Shown here: piece by piece, positions 1 through 11,824 of the stretch
Layout: every line of letters starts with the position of its first letter
Position numbering within the stretch: position 1 is the first letter of the stretch
Assembly: GCA_036926295.1 (NCBI GenBank)
Contig: JAVFKF010000045.1
Location: 496,001 to 560,000, forward strand
DNA from: Pachydiplax longipennis
Lineage: Eukaryota; Arthropoda; Insecta; Odonata; Libellulidae
Length of the DNA stretch: 64,000 bases
Direction: 5' to 3'
Made by a program: the position numbers and the translations under genes
Notes under the pieces: model-generated
Seen by the model: the letters and a program-made list of their open reading frames with translations, nothing else
What the model was told of the DNA's origin: nothing
Database searches by the model: none

Positions 1-636
1 GCACGTAATTTCGAAATGTTACGAAGAAATTGTGGATTCGGCAACTAGCTTTTCCACAATTTATGATACATTTGGAAAAAAAGGACGTTTTTTGAGCGGA
101 TTTTTTCTCAGCATTTAAGATATACCATAAATTTATTAAATTGTGAACGTTTTGCAACAAAAGCGGTTAATAATTTCGAAGAATTACGAAAAATATGTGA
201 TTTTTAGTGTAACCCTTTCCGAAAATTTTCAAGTATCTCGAAAAATTTCACTTTTTTTGACGTGAAAACTTTTTGATATCTATGATTATTCGTATTTCCA
301 TTGAATTGAGAACGCTTCGCAAGAAAATCGCACGTAATTTCGAAATGTAACGAAGAAACTGTGGTTTCGGCAGCTAGCGTTTCCACATTTTATGATATAT
401 TTAAAAAAAAAGACGTTTTTCGAGCGGATTTTTTTTCAGCATTTAAGATATACCATAAATCTATTAAATTATGAACGTTTTGCAACAAAAGCGGTTAATA
501 ATTTCGAAAAATTACGAAAAATATGTGATTTTTAGAGTAACCTTTCCAAAAAGTTTCAATTATCTCGAAAAATTTCACTTTTTTTGACGTGAAAACTTTT
601 TGATATCTATGATTATTCGTATTTCCATTGAATTCA

Positions 637-800
637 GAACGCTTCGCAAAAAAATCGCACGTTATTTCGAAATATAACGAAGAAATTGAGGTTTCGGCAG
701 CCAGCTTTTCCACAATTTATGATACATTTGGAAAAAAAGGACGTTTTTTGAGCGGATTTTTTCTCAGCATTTAAGATATACCATAAATCTATTAAATTAT
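637..800. repeat. Half-monomer A (164 bp), first member of an ancient internal duplication
   Basis: This half starts at GAACGCTTCGC and aligns with the following half B. The shared skeleton in the first ~65 bp is TTRAATT, GAACG, TT-GCAA, AAAA, CG, TAATTTCGAAA, TTACGA and TGTG, with one base of indel. Similarity is weaker but still visible after that: TTTCC; CAATTTAT against CAATTAT; the A-tract and T-tract cluster; GATAT; and the AAATCTATTAAATT against GTATTTCCATTGAATT tail. At 164 bp it is close to one nucleosome repeat. Most diagnostic substitutions that define variant types A1 to A7 lie 30-70 bp into this half. Confidence 0.88.
658..677. other. Dyad-symmetric element in half A around TTCGAA (representative)
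   Basis: In this A4 copy the arms CGTTAT and ATAACG flank a central TTCGAA plus two bases. In A2, A5 and A6 copies (for example near position 4 at the window start) the arms are CGTAA and TTACG around the same centre. The fourth arm base and its partner have changed together between the two classes, so the inverted repeat survives. In A1 (TAAGG), A3 and A7 (TAACG against CGTAA) the pairing is broken. The element may be a protein-binding dyad or may have no function. Only the symmetry is seen. Confidence 0.5.
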
Positions 801-965
801 GAACGTTTTGCAACAAAAGAGGTTAATAATTTCGAAAAATTACGAAAAATATGTGATTTTTAGAGTAACAGTTTCAGAAAAGTTTCAATTATCTCGAAAA
901 ATTTCACTTTTTTTGACGTGAAAACTTTTTCATATTTATCATTGTTCGTATTTCCATTGAATTCA
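801..965. repeat. Half-monomer B (165 bp), diverged partner of half A
   Basis: This half starts at GAACGTTTTGC. It differs from half A in carrying TGTGATTTTTAG in place of the TGTGGTTTCGGCAGC segment, and in the TTTCAC...GTGAAA inverted repeat near its 3' third. B halves also have several types. One has GTTTCCGAAAAGTTTC with TTTTCATATTTATC. One has ACCCTTTCC with TTCAAGTATC. One has GGTTAAAAATTTC with TTCATATTTTTTCACGTG. One has CGATAAATCACG. One has AACATTTCG with CACTTATTTTG. One has TTTGATTTTTAGAGTAGTC, confined to 25-52 kb. Both halves have diverged from each other far more than any two monomers have, so the dimerisation is older than the whole visible array. Confidence 0.88.
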
Positions 966-3900
966 GAACGCTTCGCAAAAAAATCGCACGTAATTTCGAA
1001 ATGTAAGGAAGAAATTTGGGTTTCGGCAGCTAGCTTTTCCACAATTTATGATACATTTGGAAAAAAAGGACGTTTTTTGAGCGGATTTTTTCTAAGCATT
1101 TAAGATATACCATAAATCTATTAAATTATGAACGTTTTGCAACAAAAGCAGTTAATAATTTCGAAACATTTCGAAGAATATGTGATTTTTAGTGTAACCG
1201 ATTCCGAAAATTTTCAAGTATCTCGAAAAATTTCACTTATTTTGATGTGAAAACTTTTTGGTATCTATGATTATTCGTATTGCCATTGAATTGAGAACGC
1301 TTCGCAAAAAAATCGCACGTAATTTCGAAATGTTACGAAGAAATTGTGGTTTCGGCTGCTAGCGTTTCCACAATTTATGATATATTTGGAAAAAAAAGAC
1401 GTTTTTTGAGCGGATTTTTTCTCAGCATTTAAGATATACCATAAATCTATTAAATTATGAACGTTTTCTAACAAAAGCGGTTAATAATTTCGATAAATCA
1501 CGAAAAATATGTGATTTTTAGAGTAACCGTTTCCGAAAAGTTTAAATTATCTCGAAAAATTTCACTTTTCTGACGTGAAAACTTTTTGATATCTATCATT
1601 GTTCGTATTTCCATTGAATTCAGAACGGTTCGCAAAAAAATCGCACGTAATTTCGAAATGTTACGAAGAAATTGTGGTTTCGGCAGCTAGCTTTTCCACA
1701 ATTTATGATACATTTGGAAAAAAAAGACGTTTTTTGAGCGGATTTTTTCTCAGCATTTAAGATATGCCATAAATCCATTAAATTATGAACGTTTTGCAAC
1801 AAAAGCGGTTAAAAATTTCGAAAAATTACGAAATATATGTGATTTTTAGTGTAACCGTTTCCGAAAATTTTCCGTTATCTCGAAAAATTTCATATTTTTT
1901 CACGTGAATACTTCTTGATGTCTATGATTATTCGTATTTCCATTGAATTGAGAACGCTTCGCAAAAAAATCGCACGTAATTTCGAAATGTAACGAAGAAA
2001 CTGTGGTTTCGGCAGCTAGCGTTTCCACATTTTATGATATATTTGGAAAAAAAAGACCTTTTTTGAGCGGATTTTTTCTCAGCATTTAAGATATACCATA
2101 AATCTATTAAATTATGAACGTTTTGCAACAAAAAAGGTTAATAATTTCAAAAAATTACGAAAAATTGTGATTTTTAGAGTAACTGTTTCCGAAAAGTTTC
2201 AATTATCTCGAAAAATTTCACTTTTTTTGACGTGAAAACTTTTTGATATCTATGATTATTCGTATTTCCATTGAATTCAGAACGCTTCGCAAAAAAATCG
2301 CACGTTATTTCGAAATATAACGAAGAAATAGAGGTTTCGGCAGCCAGCTTTTCCACAATTTATGATACATTTGGAAAAAAAGGACGTTTTTTGAGCGGAT
2401 TTTTTCTCAGCATTTAAGATATACCATAAATCTATTAAAGTATGACGTTTTGCAACAAAAGCGGTTAATAATTGCGATAAATCACGAAAAATATGTGATT
2501 TTTAGAGTAACCGTTTCCGAAAAGTTTCAATTATCTCGAAAAATTTCACTTTTTTTGACGTGAAAACTTTTTCATATTTATCATTGTTCGTATTTCCATT
2601 GAATTCAGAACGCTTCGCAAAAAAATCGCACGTAATTTCGAAATGTAAGGAAGAAATTTGGGTTTCGGCAGCTAGCTTTTCCACAATTTATGATACATTT
2701 GGAAAAAAGGACGTTTTTTGAGCGGATTTTTTCTAAGCATTTAAGATATACCATAAATCTATTAAATTATGAACGTTTTGCAACAATAGCGGTTAATAAT
2801 TTCGAAACATTTCGAAAAATATGTGATTTTTAGTGTAACCGTTTCCGAAAATTTTCAAGTATCTCGAAAAATTTCACTTTTTTTGACGTGAAAACTTTTT
2901 GATATCTATCATTGTTCGTATTTCCATTGAATTAAGAACGCTTCGCAAAAAAATCGCACGTAATTTCGAAATGTTACGAAGAAATTGTGGATTCGGCAAC
3001 TAGCTTTTCCACAATTTATGATACATTTGGAAAAAAAGGACGTTTTTTGAGCGGATTTTTTCTCAGCATTTAAGATATACCATAAATTTATTAAATTATG
3101 AACGTTTTGCAACAAAAGCGGTTAATAATTTCGAAGAATTACGAAAAATATGTGATTTTTAGTGTAACCCTTTCCGAAAATTTTCAAGTATCTCGAAAAA
3201 TTTCACTTTTTTTGACGTGAAAACTTTTTGATATCTATGATTATTCGTATTTCCATTGAATTGAGAACGCTTCGCAAGAAAATCGCACGTAATTTCGAAA
3301 TGTAACGAAGAAACTGTGGTTTCGGCAGCTAGCGTTTCCACATTTTATGATATATTTAAAAAAAAAGACGTTTTTCGAGCGGATTTTTTTTCAGCATTTA
3401 AGATATACCATAAATCTATTAAATTATGAACGTTTTGCAACAAAAGCGGTTAATAATTTCGAAAAATTACGAAAAATATGTGATTTTTAGAGTAACCTTT
3501 CCAAAAAGTTTCAATTATCTCGAAAAATTTCACTTTTTTTGACGTGAAAACTTTTTGATATCTATGATTATTCGTATTTCCATTGAATTCAGAACGCTTC
3601 GCAAAAAAATCGCACGTTATTTCGAAATATAACGAAGAAATTGAGGTTTCGGCAGCCAGCTTTTCCACAATTTATGATACATTTGGAAAAAAAGGACGTT
3701 TTTTGAGCGGATTTTTTCTCAGCATTTAAGATATACCATAAATCTATTAAATTATGAACGTTTTGCAACAAAAGAGGTTAATAATTTCGAAAAATTACGA
3801 AAAATATGTGATTTTTAGAGTAACAGTTTCCGAAAAGTTTCAATTATCTCGAAAAATTTCACTTTTTTTGACGTGAAAACTTTTTCATATTTATCATTGT

Positions 3901-6100
3901 TCGTATTTCCATTGAATTCAGAACGCTTCGCAAAAAAATCGCACGTAATTTCGAAATGTAAGGAAGAAATTTGGGTTTCCGCAGCTAGCTTTTCCACAAT
4001 TTATGATACATTTGGAAAAAAAGGACGTTTTTTGAGCGGATTTTTTTCAGCATTTAAGATATACCATAAATTTATTAAATTATGAACGTTTTGCAACAAA
4101 AGCGGTTAATAATTTCGAAGAATTACGAAAAATATGTGATTTTTAGTGTAACCCTTTCCGAAAATTTTCAAGTATCTCGAAAAATTTCACTTTTTTTGAC
4201 GTGAAAACTTTTTGATATCTATGATTATTCGTATTTCCATTGAATTGAGAACGCTTCGCAAGAAAATCGCACGTAATTTCGAAATGTAACGAAGAAACTG
4301 TGGTTTCGGCAGCTAGCGTTTCCACATTTTATGATATATTTAAAAAAAAGACGTTTTTCGAGCGGATTTTTTCTCAGCATTTAAGATATGCCATAAATCC
4401 ATTAAATTATGAACGTTTTGCAACAAAAGCGGTTAAAAATTTCGAAAAATTACGAAATATATGTGATTTTTAGTGTAACCGTTTCCGAAAATTTTCCGTT
4501 ATCTCGAAAAATTTCATATTTTTTCACGTGAATACTTCTTGATGTCTATGATTATTCGTATTTCCATTGAATTGAGAACGCTTCGCAAAAAAATCGCACG
4601 TAATTTCGAAATGTAACGAAGAAACTGTGGTTTCGGCAGCTAGCGTTTCCACATTTTATGATATATTTGGAAAAAAAAGACCTTTTTTGAGCGGATTTTT
4701 TCTCAGCATTTAAGATATACCATAAATCTATTAAATTATGAACGTTTTGCAACAAAAGAGGTTAATAATTTCAAAAAATTACGAAAAATATGTGATTTTT
4801 AGAGTAACTGTTTCCGAAAAGTTTCAATTATCTCGAAAAATTTCACTTTTTTTGACGTGAAAACTTTTTCATATTTTTCATTGTTCGTATTTCCATTGAA
4901 TTCAGAACGCTTCGCAAAAAAATCGCACGTAATTTCGAAATGTAAGGAAGAAATTTGGGTTTCGGCAGCTAGCTTTTCCACAATTTATGATACATTTGGA
5001 AAAAAAGGACGTTTTTTGAGCGGATTTTTTCTAAGCATTTAAGATATACCATAAATCTATTAAATTATGAACGTTTTGCAACAAAAGCAGTTAATAATTT
5101 CGAAACATTTCGAAAAATATGTGATTTTTAGTGTAACCGTTTCCGAAAATTTTCAAGTATCTCGAAAAATTTCACTTATTTTGACGTGAAAACTTTTTGG
5201 TATCTATGATTATTCGTATTTCCATTGAATTAAGAACGCTTCGCAAAAAAATCGCACGTAATTTCGAAATGTTACGAAGAAATTGTGGATTCGGCAACTA
5301 GCTTTTCCACAATTTATGATACATTTGGAAAAAAAGGACGTTTTTTGAGCGGATTTTTTCTCAGCATTTAAGATATACCATAAATTTATTAAATTATGAA
5401 CGTTTTGCAACAAAAGCGGTTAATAATTTCGAAGAATTACGAAAAATATGTGATTTTTAGTGTAACCCTTTCCGAAAATTTTCAAGTATCTCGAAAAATT
5501 TCACTTTTTTTGACGTGAAAACTTTTTGATATCTATGATTATTCGTATTTCCATTGAATTCAGAACGCTTCGCAAAAAAATCGCACGTTATTTCGAAATA
5601 TAACGAAGAAATTGAGGTTTCGGCAGCCAGCTTTTCCACAATTTATGATACATTTGGAAAAAAAGGACGTTTTTTGAGCGGATTTTTTCTCAGCATTTAA
5701 GATATACCATAAATCTATTAAATTATGAACGTTTTGCAACAAAAGAGGTTAATAATTTCGAAAAATTACGAAAAATATGTGATTTTTAGAGTAACAGTTT
5801 CCGAAAAGTTTCAATTATCTCGAAAAATTTCACTTTTTTTGACGTGAAAACTTTTTCATATTTATCATTGTTCGTATTTCCATTGAATTCAGAACGCTTC
5901 GCAAAAAAATCGCACGTAATTTCGAAATGTAAGGAAGAAATTTGGGTTTCGGCAGCAAGCTTTTCCACAATTTATGATACATTTGGAAAAAAAGGACGTT
6001 TTTTGAGCGGATTTTTTCTAAGCATTTAAGATATACCATAAATCTATTAAATTATGAACGTTTTGCAACAAAAGCGGTTAATAATTTCGAAACATTTCGA
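846..6100. repeat. 16-monomer higher-order unit, copy 1 (5,255 bp)
   Basis: Positions 846-5570 match 6101-10825 at a constant offset of 5,255 bp, sixteen monomers, over about 4.7 kb. Markers preserved in both copies include TTTCAGAAAAG, the GTATTGCCATTG copy at 1278, the GGTTCGC copy at 1627, AAAGTATGACG at 2438, ACAATAGCGG at 2783 and the recombinant A1/A2 monomer at 3921-4085. Only scattered single-base differences were seen, such as GAACGCTTCGC at 1295 against GAATGCTTCGC at 6550. The last 530 bp (5571-6100) have no match at this offset. They instead resemble 3600-4100 and 846-1000. Confidence 0.85.
3921..4085. repeat. Chimeric A half: A1 start joined to an A2 tail
   Basis: The half begins as A1 (GTAAGGAAG, TTTGGGTTTC) but after the T-tract at about 4040-4047 continues as A2 (CAGCATTTAAG, then ATAAATTTATTAAAT). 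It is followed by the B half normally found after A2 (ACCCTTTCC, TTCAAGTATC). This looks like an unequal crossover inside or next to a homopolymer run. The same junction is present at 9176-9340, so it predates the 16-monomer duplication. Confidence 0.65.
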
Positions 6101-9100
6101 AAAATATGTGATTTTTAGAGTAACAGTTTCAGAAAAGTTTCAATTATCTCGAAAAATTTCACTTTTTTTGACGTGAAAACTTTTTCATATTTATCATTGT
6201 TCGTATTTCCATTGAATTCAGAACGCTTCGCAAAAAAATCGCACGTAATTTCGAAATGTAAGGAAGAAATTTGGGTTTCGGCAGCTAGCTTTTCCACAAT
6301 TTATGATACATTTGGAAAAAAAGGACGTTTTTTGAGCGGATTTTTTCTAAGCATTTAAGATATACCATAAATCTATTAAATTATGAACGTTTTGCAACAA
6401 AAGCAGTTAATAATTTCGAAACATTTCGAAGAATATGTGATTTTTAGTGTAACCGATTCCGAAAATTTTCAAGTATCTCGAAAAATTTCACTTATTTTGA
6501 TGTGAAAACTTTTTGGTATCTATGATTATTCGTATTGCCATTGAATTGAGAATGCTTCGCAAAAAAATCGCACGTAATTTCGAAATGTTACGAAGAAATT
6601 GTGGTTTCGGCTGCTAGCGTTTCCACAATTTATGATATATTTGGAAAAAAAAGACGTTTTTTGAGCGGATTTTTTCTCAGCATTTAAGATATACCATAAA
6701 TCTATTAAATTATGAACGTTTTCTAACAAAAGCGGTTAATAATTTCGATAAATCACGAAAAATATGTGATTTTTAGAGTAACCGTTTCCGAAAAGTTTAA
6801 ATTATCTCGAAAAATTTCACTTTTCTGACGTGAAAACTTTTTGATATCTATCATTGTTCGTATTTCCATTGAATTCAGAACGGTTCGCAAAAAAATCGCA
6901 CGTAATTTCGAAATGTTACGAAGAAATTGTGGTTTCGGCAGCTAGCTTTTCCACAATTTATGATACATTTGGAAAAAAAAGACGTTTTTTGAGCGGATTT
7001 TTTCTCAGCATTTAAGATATGCCATAAATCCATTAAATTATGAACGTTTTGCAACAAAAGCGGTTAAAAATTTCGAAAAATTACGAAATATATGTGATTT
7101 TTAGTGTAACCGTTTCCGAAAATTTTCCGTTATCTCGAAAAATTTCATATTTTTTCACGTGAATACTTCTTGATGTCTATGATTATTCGTATTTCCATTG
7201 AATTGAGAACGCTTCGCAAAAAAATCGCACGTAATTTCGAAATGTAACGAAGAAACTGTGGTTTCGGCAGCTAGCGTTTCCACATTTTATGATATATTTG
7301 GAAAAAAAAGACCTTTTTTGAGCGGATTTTTTCTCAGCATTTAAGATATACCATAAATCTATTAAATTATGAACGTTTTGCAACAAAAAAGGTTAATAAT
7401 TTCAAAAAATTACGAAAAATTGTGATTTTTAGAGTAACTGTTTCCGAAAAGTTTCAATTATCTCGAAAAATTTCACTTTTTTTGACGTGAAAACTTTTTG
7501 ATATCTATGATTATTCGTATTTCCATTGAATTCAGAACGCTTCGCAAAAAAATCGCACGTTATTTCGAAATATAACGAAGAAATAGAGGTTTCGGCAGCC
7601 AGCTTTTCCACAATTTATGATACATTTGGAAAAAAAGGACGTTTTTTGAGCGGATTTTTTCTCAGCATTTAAGATATACCATAAATCTATTAAAGTATGA
7701 CGTTTTGCAACAAAAGCGGTTAATAATTGCGATAAATCACGAAAAATATGTGATTTTTAGAGTAACCGTTTCCGAAAAGTTTCAATTATCTCGAAAAATT
7801 TCACTTTTTTTGACGTGAAAACTTTTTCATATTTATCATTGTTCGTATTTCCATTGAATTCAGAACGCTTCGCAAAAAAATCGCACGTAATTTCGAAATG
7901 TAAGGAAGAAATTTGGGTTTCGGCAGCTAGCTTTTCCACAATTTATGATACATTTGGAAAAAAGGACGTTTTTTGAGCGGATTTTTTCTAAGCATTTAAG
8001 ATGTACCATAAATCTATTAAATTATGAACGTTTTGCAACAATAGCGGTTAATAATTTCGAAACATTTCGAAAAATATGTGATTTTTAGTGTAACCGTTTC
8101 CGAAAATTTTCAAGTATCTCGAAAAATTTCACTTTTTTTGACGTGAAAACTTTTTGATATCTATCATTGTTCGTATTTCCATTGAATTAAGAACGCTTCG
8201 CAAAAAAATCGCACGTAATTTCGAAATGTTACGAAGAAATTGTGGATTCGGCAACTAGCTTTTCCACAATTTATGATACATTTGGAAAAAAAGGACGTTT
8301 TTTGAGCGGATTTTTTCTCAGCATTTACGATATACCATATATTTATTAAATTATGAACGTTTTGCAACAAAAGCGGTTAATAATTTCGAAGAATTACGAA
8401 AAATATGTGATTTTTAGTGTAACCCTTTCCGAAAATTTTCAAGTATCTCGAAAAATTTCACTTTTTTTGACGTGAAAACTTTTTGATATCTATGATTATT
8501 CGTATTTCCATTGAATTGAGAACGCTTCGCAAGAAAATCGCACGTAATTTCGAAATGTAACGAAGAAACTGTGGTTTCGGCAGCTAGCGTTTCCACATTT
8601 TATGATATATTTAAAAAAAAAGACGTTTTTCGAGCGGATTTTTTTTCAGCATTTAAGATATACCATAAATCTATTAAATTATGAACGTTTTGCAACAAAA
8701 GCGGTTAATAATTTCGAAAAATTACGAAAAATATGTGATTTTTAGAGTAACCTTTCCAAAAAGTTTCAATTATCTCGAAAAATTTCACTTTTTTTGACGT
8801 GAAAACTTTTTGATATCTATGATTATTCGTATTTCCATTGAATTCAGAACGCTTCGCAAAAAAATCGCACGTTATTTCGAAATATAACGAAGAAATTGAG
8901 GTTTCGGCAGCCAGCTTTTCCACAATTTATGATACATTTGGAAAAAAAGGACGTTTTTTGAGCGGATTTTTTCTCAGCATTTAAGATATACCATAAATCT
9001 ATTAAATTATGAACGTTTTGCAACAAAAGAGGTTAATAATTTCGAAAAATTACGAAAAATATGTGATTTTTAGAGTAACAGTTTCCGAAAAGTTTCAATT

Positions 9101-10825
9101 ATCTCGAAAAATTTCACTTTTTTTGACGTGAAAACTTTTTCATATTTATCATTGTTCGTATTTCCATTGAATTCAGAACGCTTCGCAAAAAAATCGCACG
9201 TAATTTCGAAATGTAAGGAAGAAATTTGGGTTTCCGCAGCTAGCTTTTCCACAATTTATGATACATTTGGAAAAAAAGGACGTTTTTTGAGCGGATTTTT
9301 TTCAGCATTTAAGATATACCATAAATTTATTAAATTATGAACGTTTTGCAACAAAAGCGGTTAATAATTTCGAAGAATTACGAAAAATATGTGATTTTTA
9401 GTGTAACCCTTTCCGAAAATTTTCAAGTATCTCGAAAAATTTCACTTTTTTTGACGTGAAAACTTTTTGATATCTATGATTATTCGTATTTCCATTGAAT
9501 TGAGAACGCTTCGCAAGAAAATCGCACGTAATTTCGAAATGTAACGAAGAAACTGTGGTTTCGGCAGCTAGCGTTTCCACATTTTATGATATATTTAAAA
9601 AAAAGACGTTTTTCGAGCGGATTTTTTCTCAGCATTTAAGATATGCCATAAATCCATTAAATTATGAACGTTTTGCAACAAAAGCGGTTAAAAATTTCGA
9701 AAAATTACGAAATATATGTGATTTTTAGTGTAACCGTTTCCGAAAATTTTCCGTTATCTCGAAAAATTTCATATTTTTTCACGTGAATACTTCTTGATGT
9801 CTATGATTATTCGTATTTCCATTGAATTGAGAACGCTTCGCAAAAAAATCGCACGTAATTTCGAAATGTAACGAAGAAACTGTGGTTTCGGCAGCTAGCG
9901 TTTCCACATTTTATGATATATTTGGAAAAAAAAGACCTTTTTTGAGCGGATTTTTTCTCAGCATTTAAGATATACCATAAATCTATTAAATTATGAACGT
10001 TTTGCAACAAAAGAGGTTAATAATTTCAAAAAATTACGAAAAATATGTGATTTTTAGAGTAACTGTTTCCGAAAAGTTTCAATTATCTCGAAAAATTTCA
10101 CTTTTTTTGACGTGAAAACTTTTTCATATTTATCATTGTTCGTATTTCCATTGAATTCAGAACGCTTCGCAAAAAAATCGCACGTAATTTCGAAATGTAA
10201 GGAAGAAATTTGGGTTTCGGCAGCTAGCTTTTCCACAATTTATGATACATTTGGAAAAAAAGGACGTTTTTTGAGCGGATTTTTTCTAAGCATTTAAGAT
10301 ATACCATAAATCTATTAAATTATGAACGTTTTGCAACAAAAGCAGTTAATAATTTCGAAACATTTCGAAAAATATGTGATTTTTAGTGTAACCGTTTCCG
10401 AAAATTTTCAAGTATCTCGAAAAATTTCACTTATTTTGACGTGAAAACTTTTTGGTATCTATGATTATTCGTATTTCCATTGAATTAAGAACGCTTCGCA
10501 AAAAAATCGCACGTAATTTCGAAATGTTACGAAGAAATTGTGGATTCGGCAACTAGCTTTTCCACAATTTATGATACATTTGGAAAAAAAGGACGTTTTT
10601 TGAGCGGATTTTTTCTCAGCATTTAAGATATACCATAAATTTATTAAATTATGAACGTTTTGCAACAAAAGCGGTTAATAATTTCGAAGAATTACGAAAA
10701 ATATGTGATTTTTAGTGTAACCCTTTCCGAAAATTTTCAAGTATCTCGAAAAATTTCACTTTTTTTGACGTGAAAAATTTTTGATATCTATGATTATTCG
10801 TATTTCCATTGAATTCAGAACGGTT
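6101..10825. repeat. 16-monomer higher-order unit, copy 2 (truncated)
   Basis: This is the direct continuation of the 16-monomer pattern, about 14.4 monomers long. It matches 846-5570 at offset 5,255 bp, including every variant marker in the same order. It ends near 10,826, where GAACGCTTCGC of the first copy becomes GAACGGTTCGC and the sequence changes to an A6 monomer. Small private changes include ATTTACGATATACC with ATATATTTATT at 8,325-8,345 and GATGTACC at 8,001. Confidence 0.85.
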
Positions 10826-11824
10826 CGCAAAAAAATCGCACGTAATTTCGAAATGTTACGAAGAAATTGTGGTTTCGGCAGCTAGCTTTTCCACAATTTA
10901 TGATACATTTGGAAAAAAAAGACGTTTTTTGAGCGGATTTTTTCTCAGCATTTAAGATATGCCATAAATCCATTAAATTATGAACGTTTTGCAACAAAAG
11001 CGGTTAAAAATTTCGAAAAATTACGAAATATATGTGATTTTTAGTGTAACCGTTTCCGAAAATTTTCCGTTATCTCGAAAAATTTCATATTTTTTCACGT
11101 GAATACTTCTTGATGTCTATGATTATTCGTATTTCCATTGAATTGAGAACGCTTCGCAAAAAAATCGCACGTAATTTCGAAATGTAACGAAGAAACTGTG
11201 GTTTTGGCAGCTAGCGTTTCCACATTTTATGATATATTTGGAAAAAAAAGACCTTTTTTGAGCGGATTTTTTCTCAGCATTTAAGATATACCATAAATCT
11301 ATTAAATTATGAACGTTTTGCAACAAAAGAGGTTAATAATTTCAAAAAATTACGAAAAATATGTGATTTTTAGAGTAACTGTTTCCGAAAAGTTTCAATT
11401 ATCTCGAAAAATTTCACTTTTTTTGACGTGAAAACTTTTTCATATTTATCATTGTTCGTATTTCCATTGAATTCAGAACGCTTCGCAAAAAAATCGCACG
11501 TAATTTCGAAATGTAAGGAAGAAATTTGGGTTTCGGCAGCTAGCTTTTCCACAATTTATGATACATTTGGAAAAAAAGGACGTTTTTTGAGCGGATTTTT
11601 TCTAAGCATTTAAGATATACCATAAATCTATTAAATTATGAACGTTTTGCAACAAAAGCAGTTAATAATTTCGAAACATTTCGAAAAATATGTGATTTTT
11701 AGTGTAACCGTTTCCGAAAATTTTCAAGTATCTCGAAAAATTTCACTTTTTTTGACGTGAAAACTTTTTGGTATCTATCATTGTTCGTATTTCCATTGAA
11801 TTAAGAACGCTTCGCAAAAAAATC
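10826..11824. repeat. Satellite monomers, A6-A3'-A1 run between higher-order blocks
   Basis: This is about three monomers of the same family. From about 11,120 to 11,760 the sequence follows 4,550-5,190 (offset close to 6,571 bp, 20 monomers), including the TTTCAAAAAATTACG B-half marker. One CpG is lost at 11,203 (GTTTTGGCAG for GTTTCGGCAG). Nothing other than satellite is present. Confidence 0.8.

Larger units (their letters stand above)
637..965. repeat. Representative satellite monomer (329 bp), A half plus B half
   Basis: This copy illustrates the monomer. In order it holds: the A landmark GAACGCTTCGC; an A7 run; a dyad centred on TTTCGAAA; the TTTCGGCAGC segment; an A-tract, GGACG, T-tract, GAGCGG, T-tract cluster; GATATACCATAAATC; the B landmark GAACGTTTTGC at 801; a second TTTCGAAAA; TGTGATTTTTAGAGTAAC; TTTCAC and GTGAAA facing each other across 10 bp; and a GTTCGTATTTCCATTG tail that joins the next copy. 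It is an A4 type in its A half. Monomers across the window differ mainly by single substitutions and one-base changes in the homopolymer runs. The start point is arbitrary and was chosen so the two halves begin at matching motifs. Confidence 0.95.
1..1080. repeat. 9-monomer duplication, copy 1 (offset 2,955 bp)
   Basis: Read against positions 2956-4035, this stretch matches nearly base for base. It has the order A2 (partial), A3, A4, A1 with the private ACCTTTCCAAAAAG B half and the TTTAAAAAAAAAGACG form of A3. Differences include TTGTGAACG at 141 against TTATGAACG, GTTTCAGAAAAG at 868 against GTTTCCGAAAAG, and TTTCGGCAGC against TTTCCGCAGC. The match ends in the T-tract near 1085, where this copy has TTTTTTCTAAGC and the other TTTTTTTCAGC. 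The left edge of the block lies outside the window. Confidence 0.8.

Noticed and set aside
310..340. CENP-B box-like sequence at CTTCGCAAAAAAATCG in half A
   Set aside because: The TTCG start fits the known 17 bp box, but the essential CGGG part is absent in every copy I checked, on both strands.
204..386. Recurrent minus-strand open frames of 60-72 codons starting METLAAET, MEKLAAET or MLQNVHNL, and plus-strand frames starting MKTFSYLS
   Set aside because: They recur because the 328 bp DNA recurs. They overlap each other in different frames and on both strands, are broken freely by one-base changes (for example at 28,942), have no gene-like context and show no sign of codon-level constraint.
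637..965. Promoter or terminator signals suggested by T-tracts and hairpin-like inverted repeats
   Set aside because: The A- and T-tracts and short inverted repeats occur in every monomer with no gene next to them. They are better read as structural features of the satellite.
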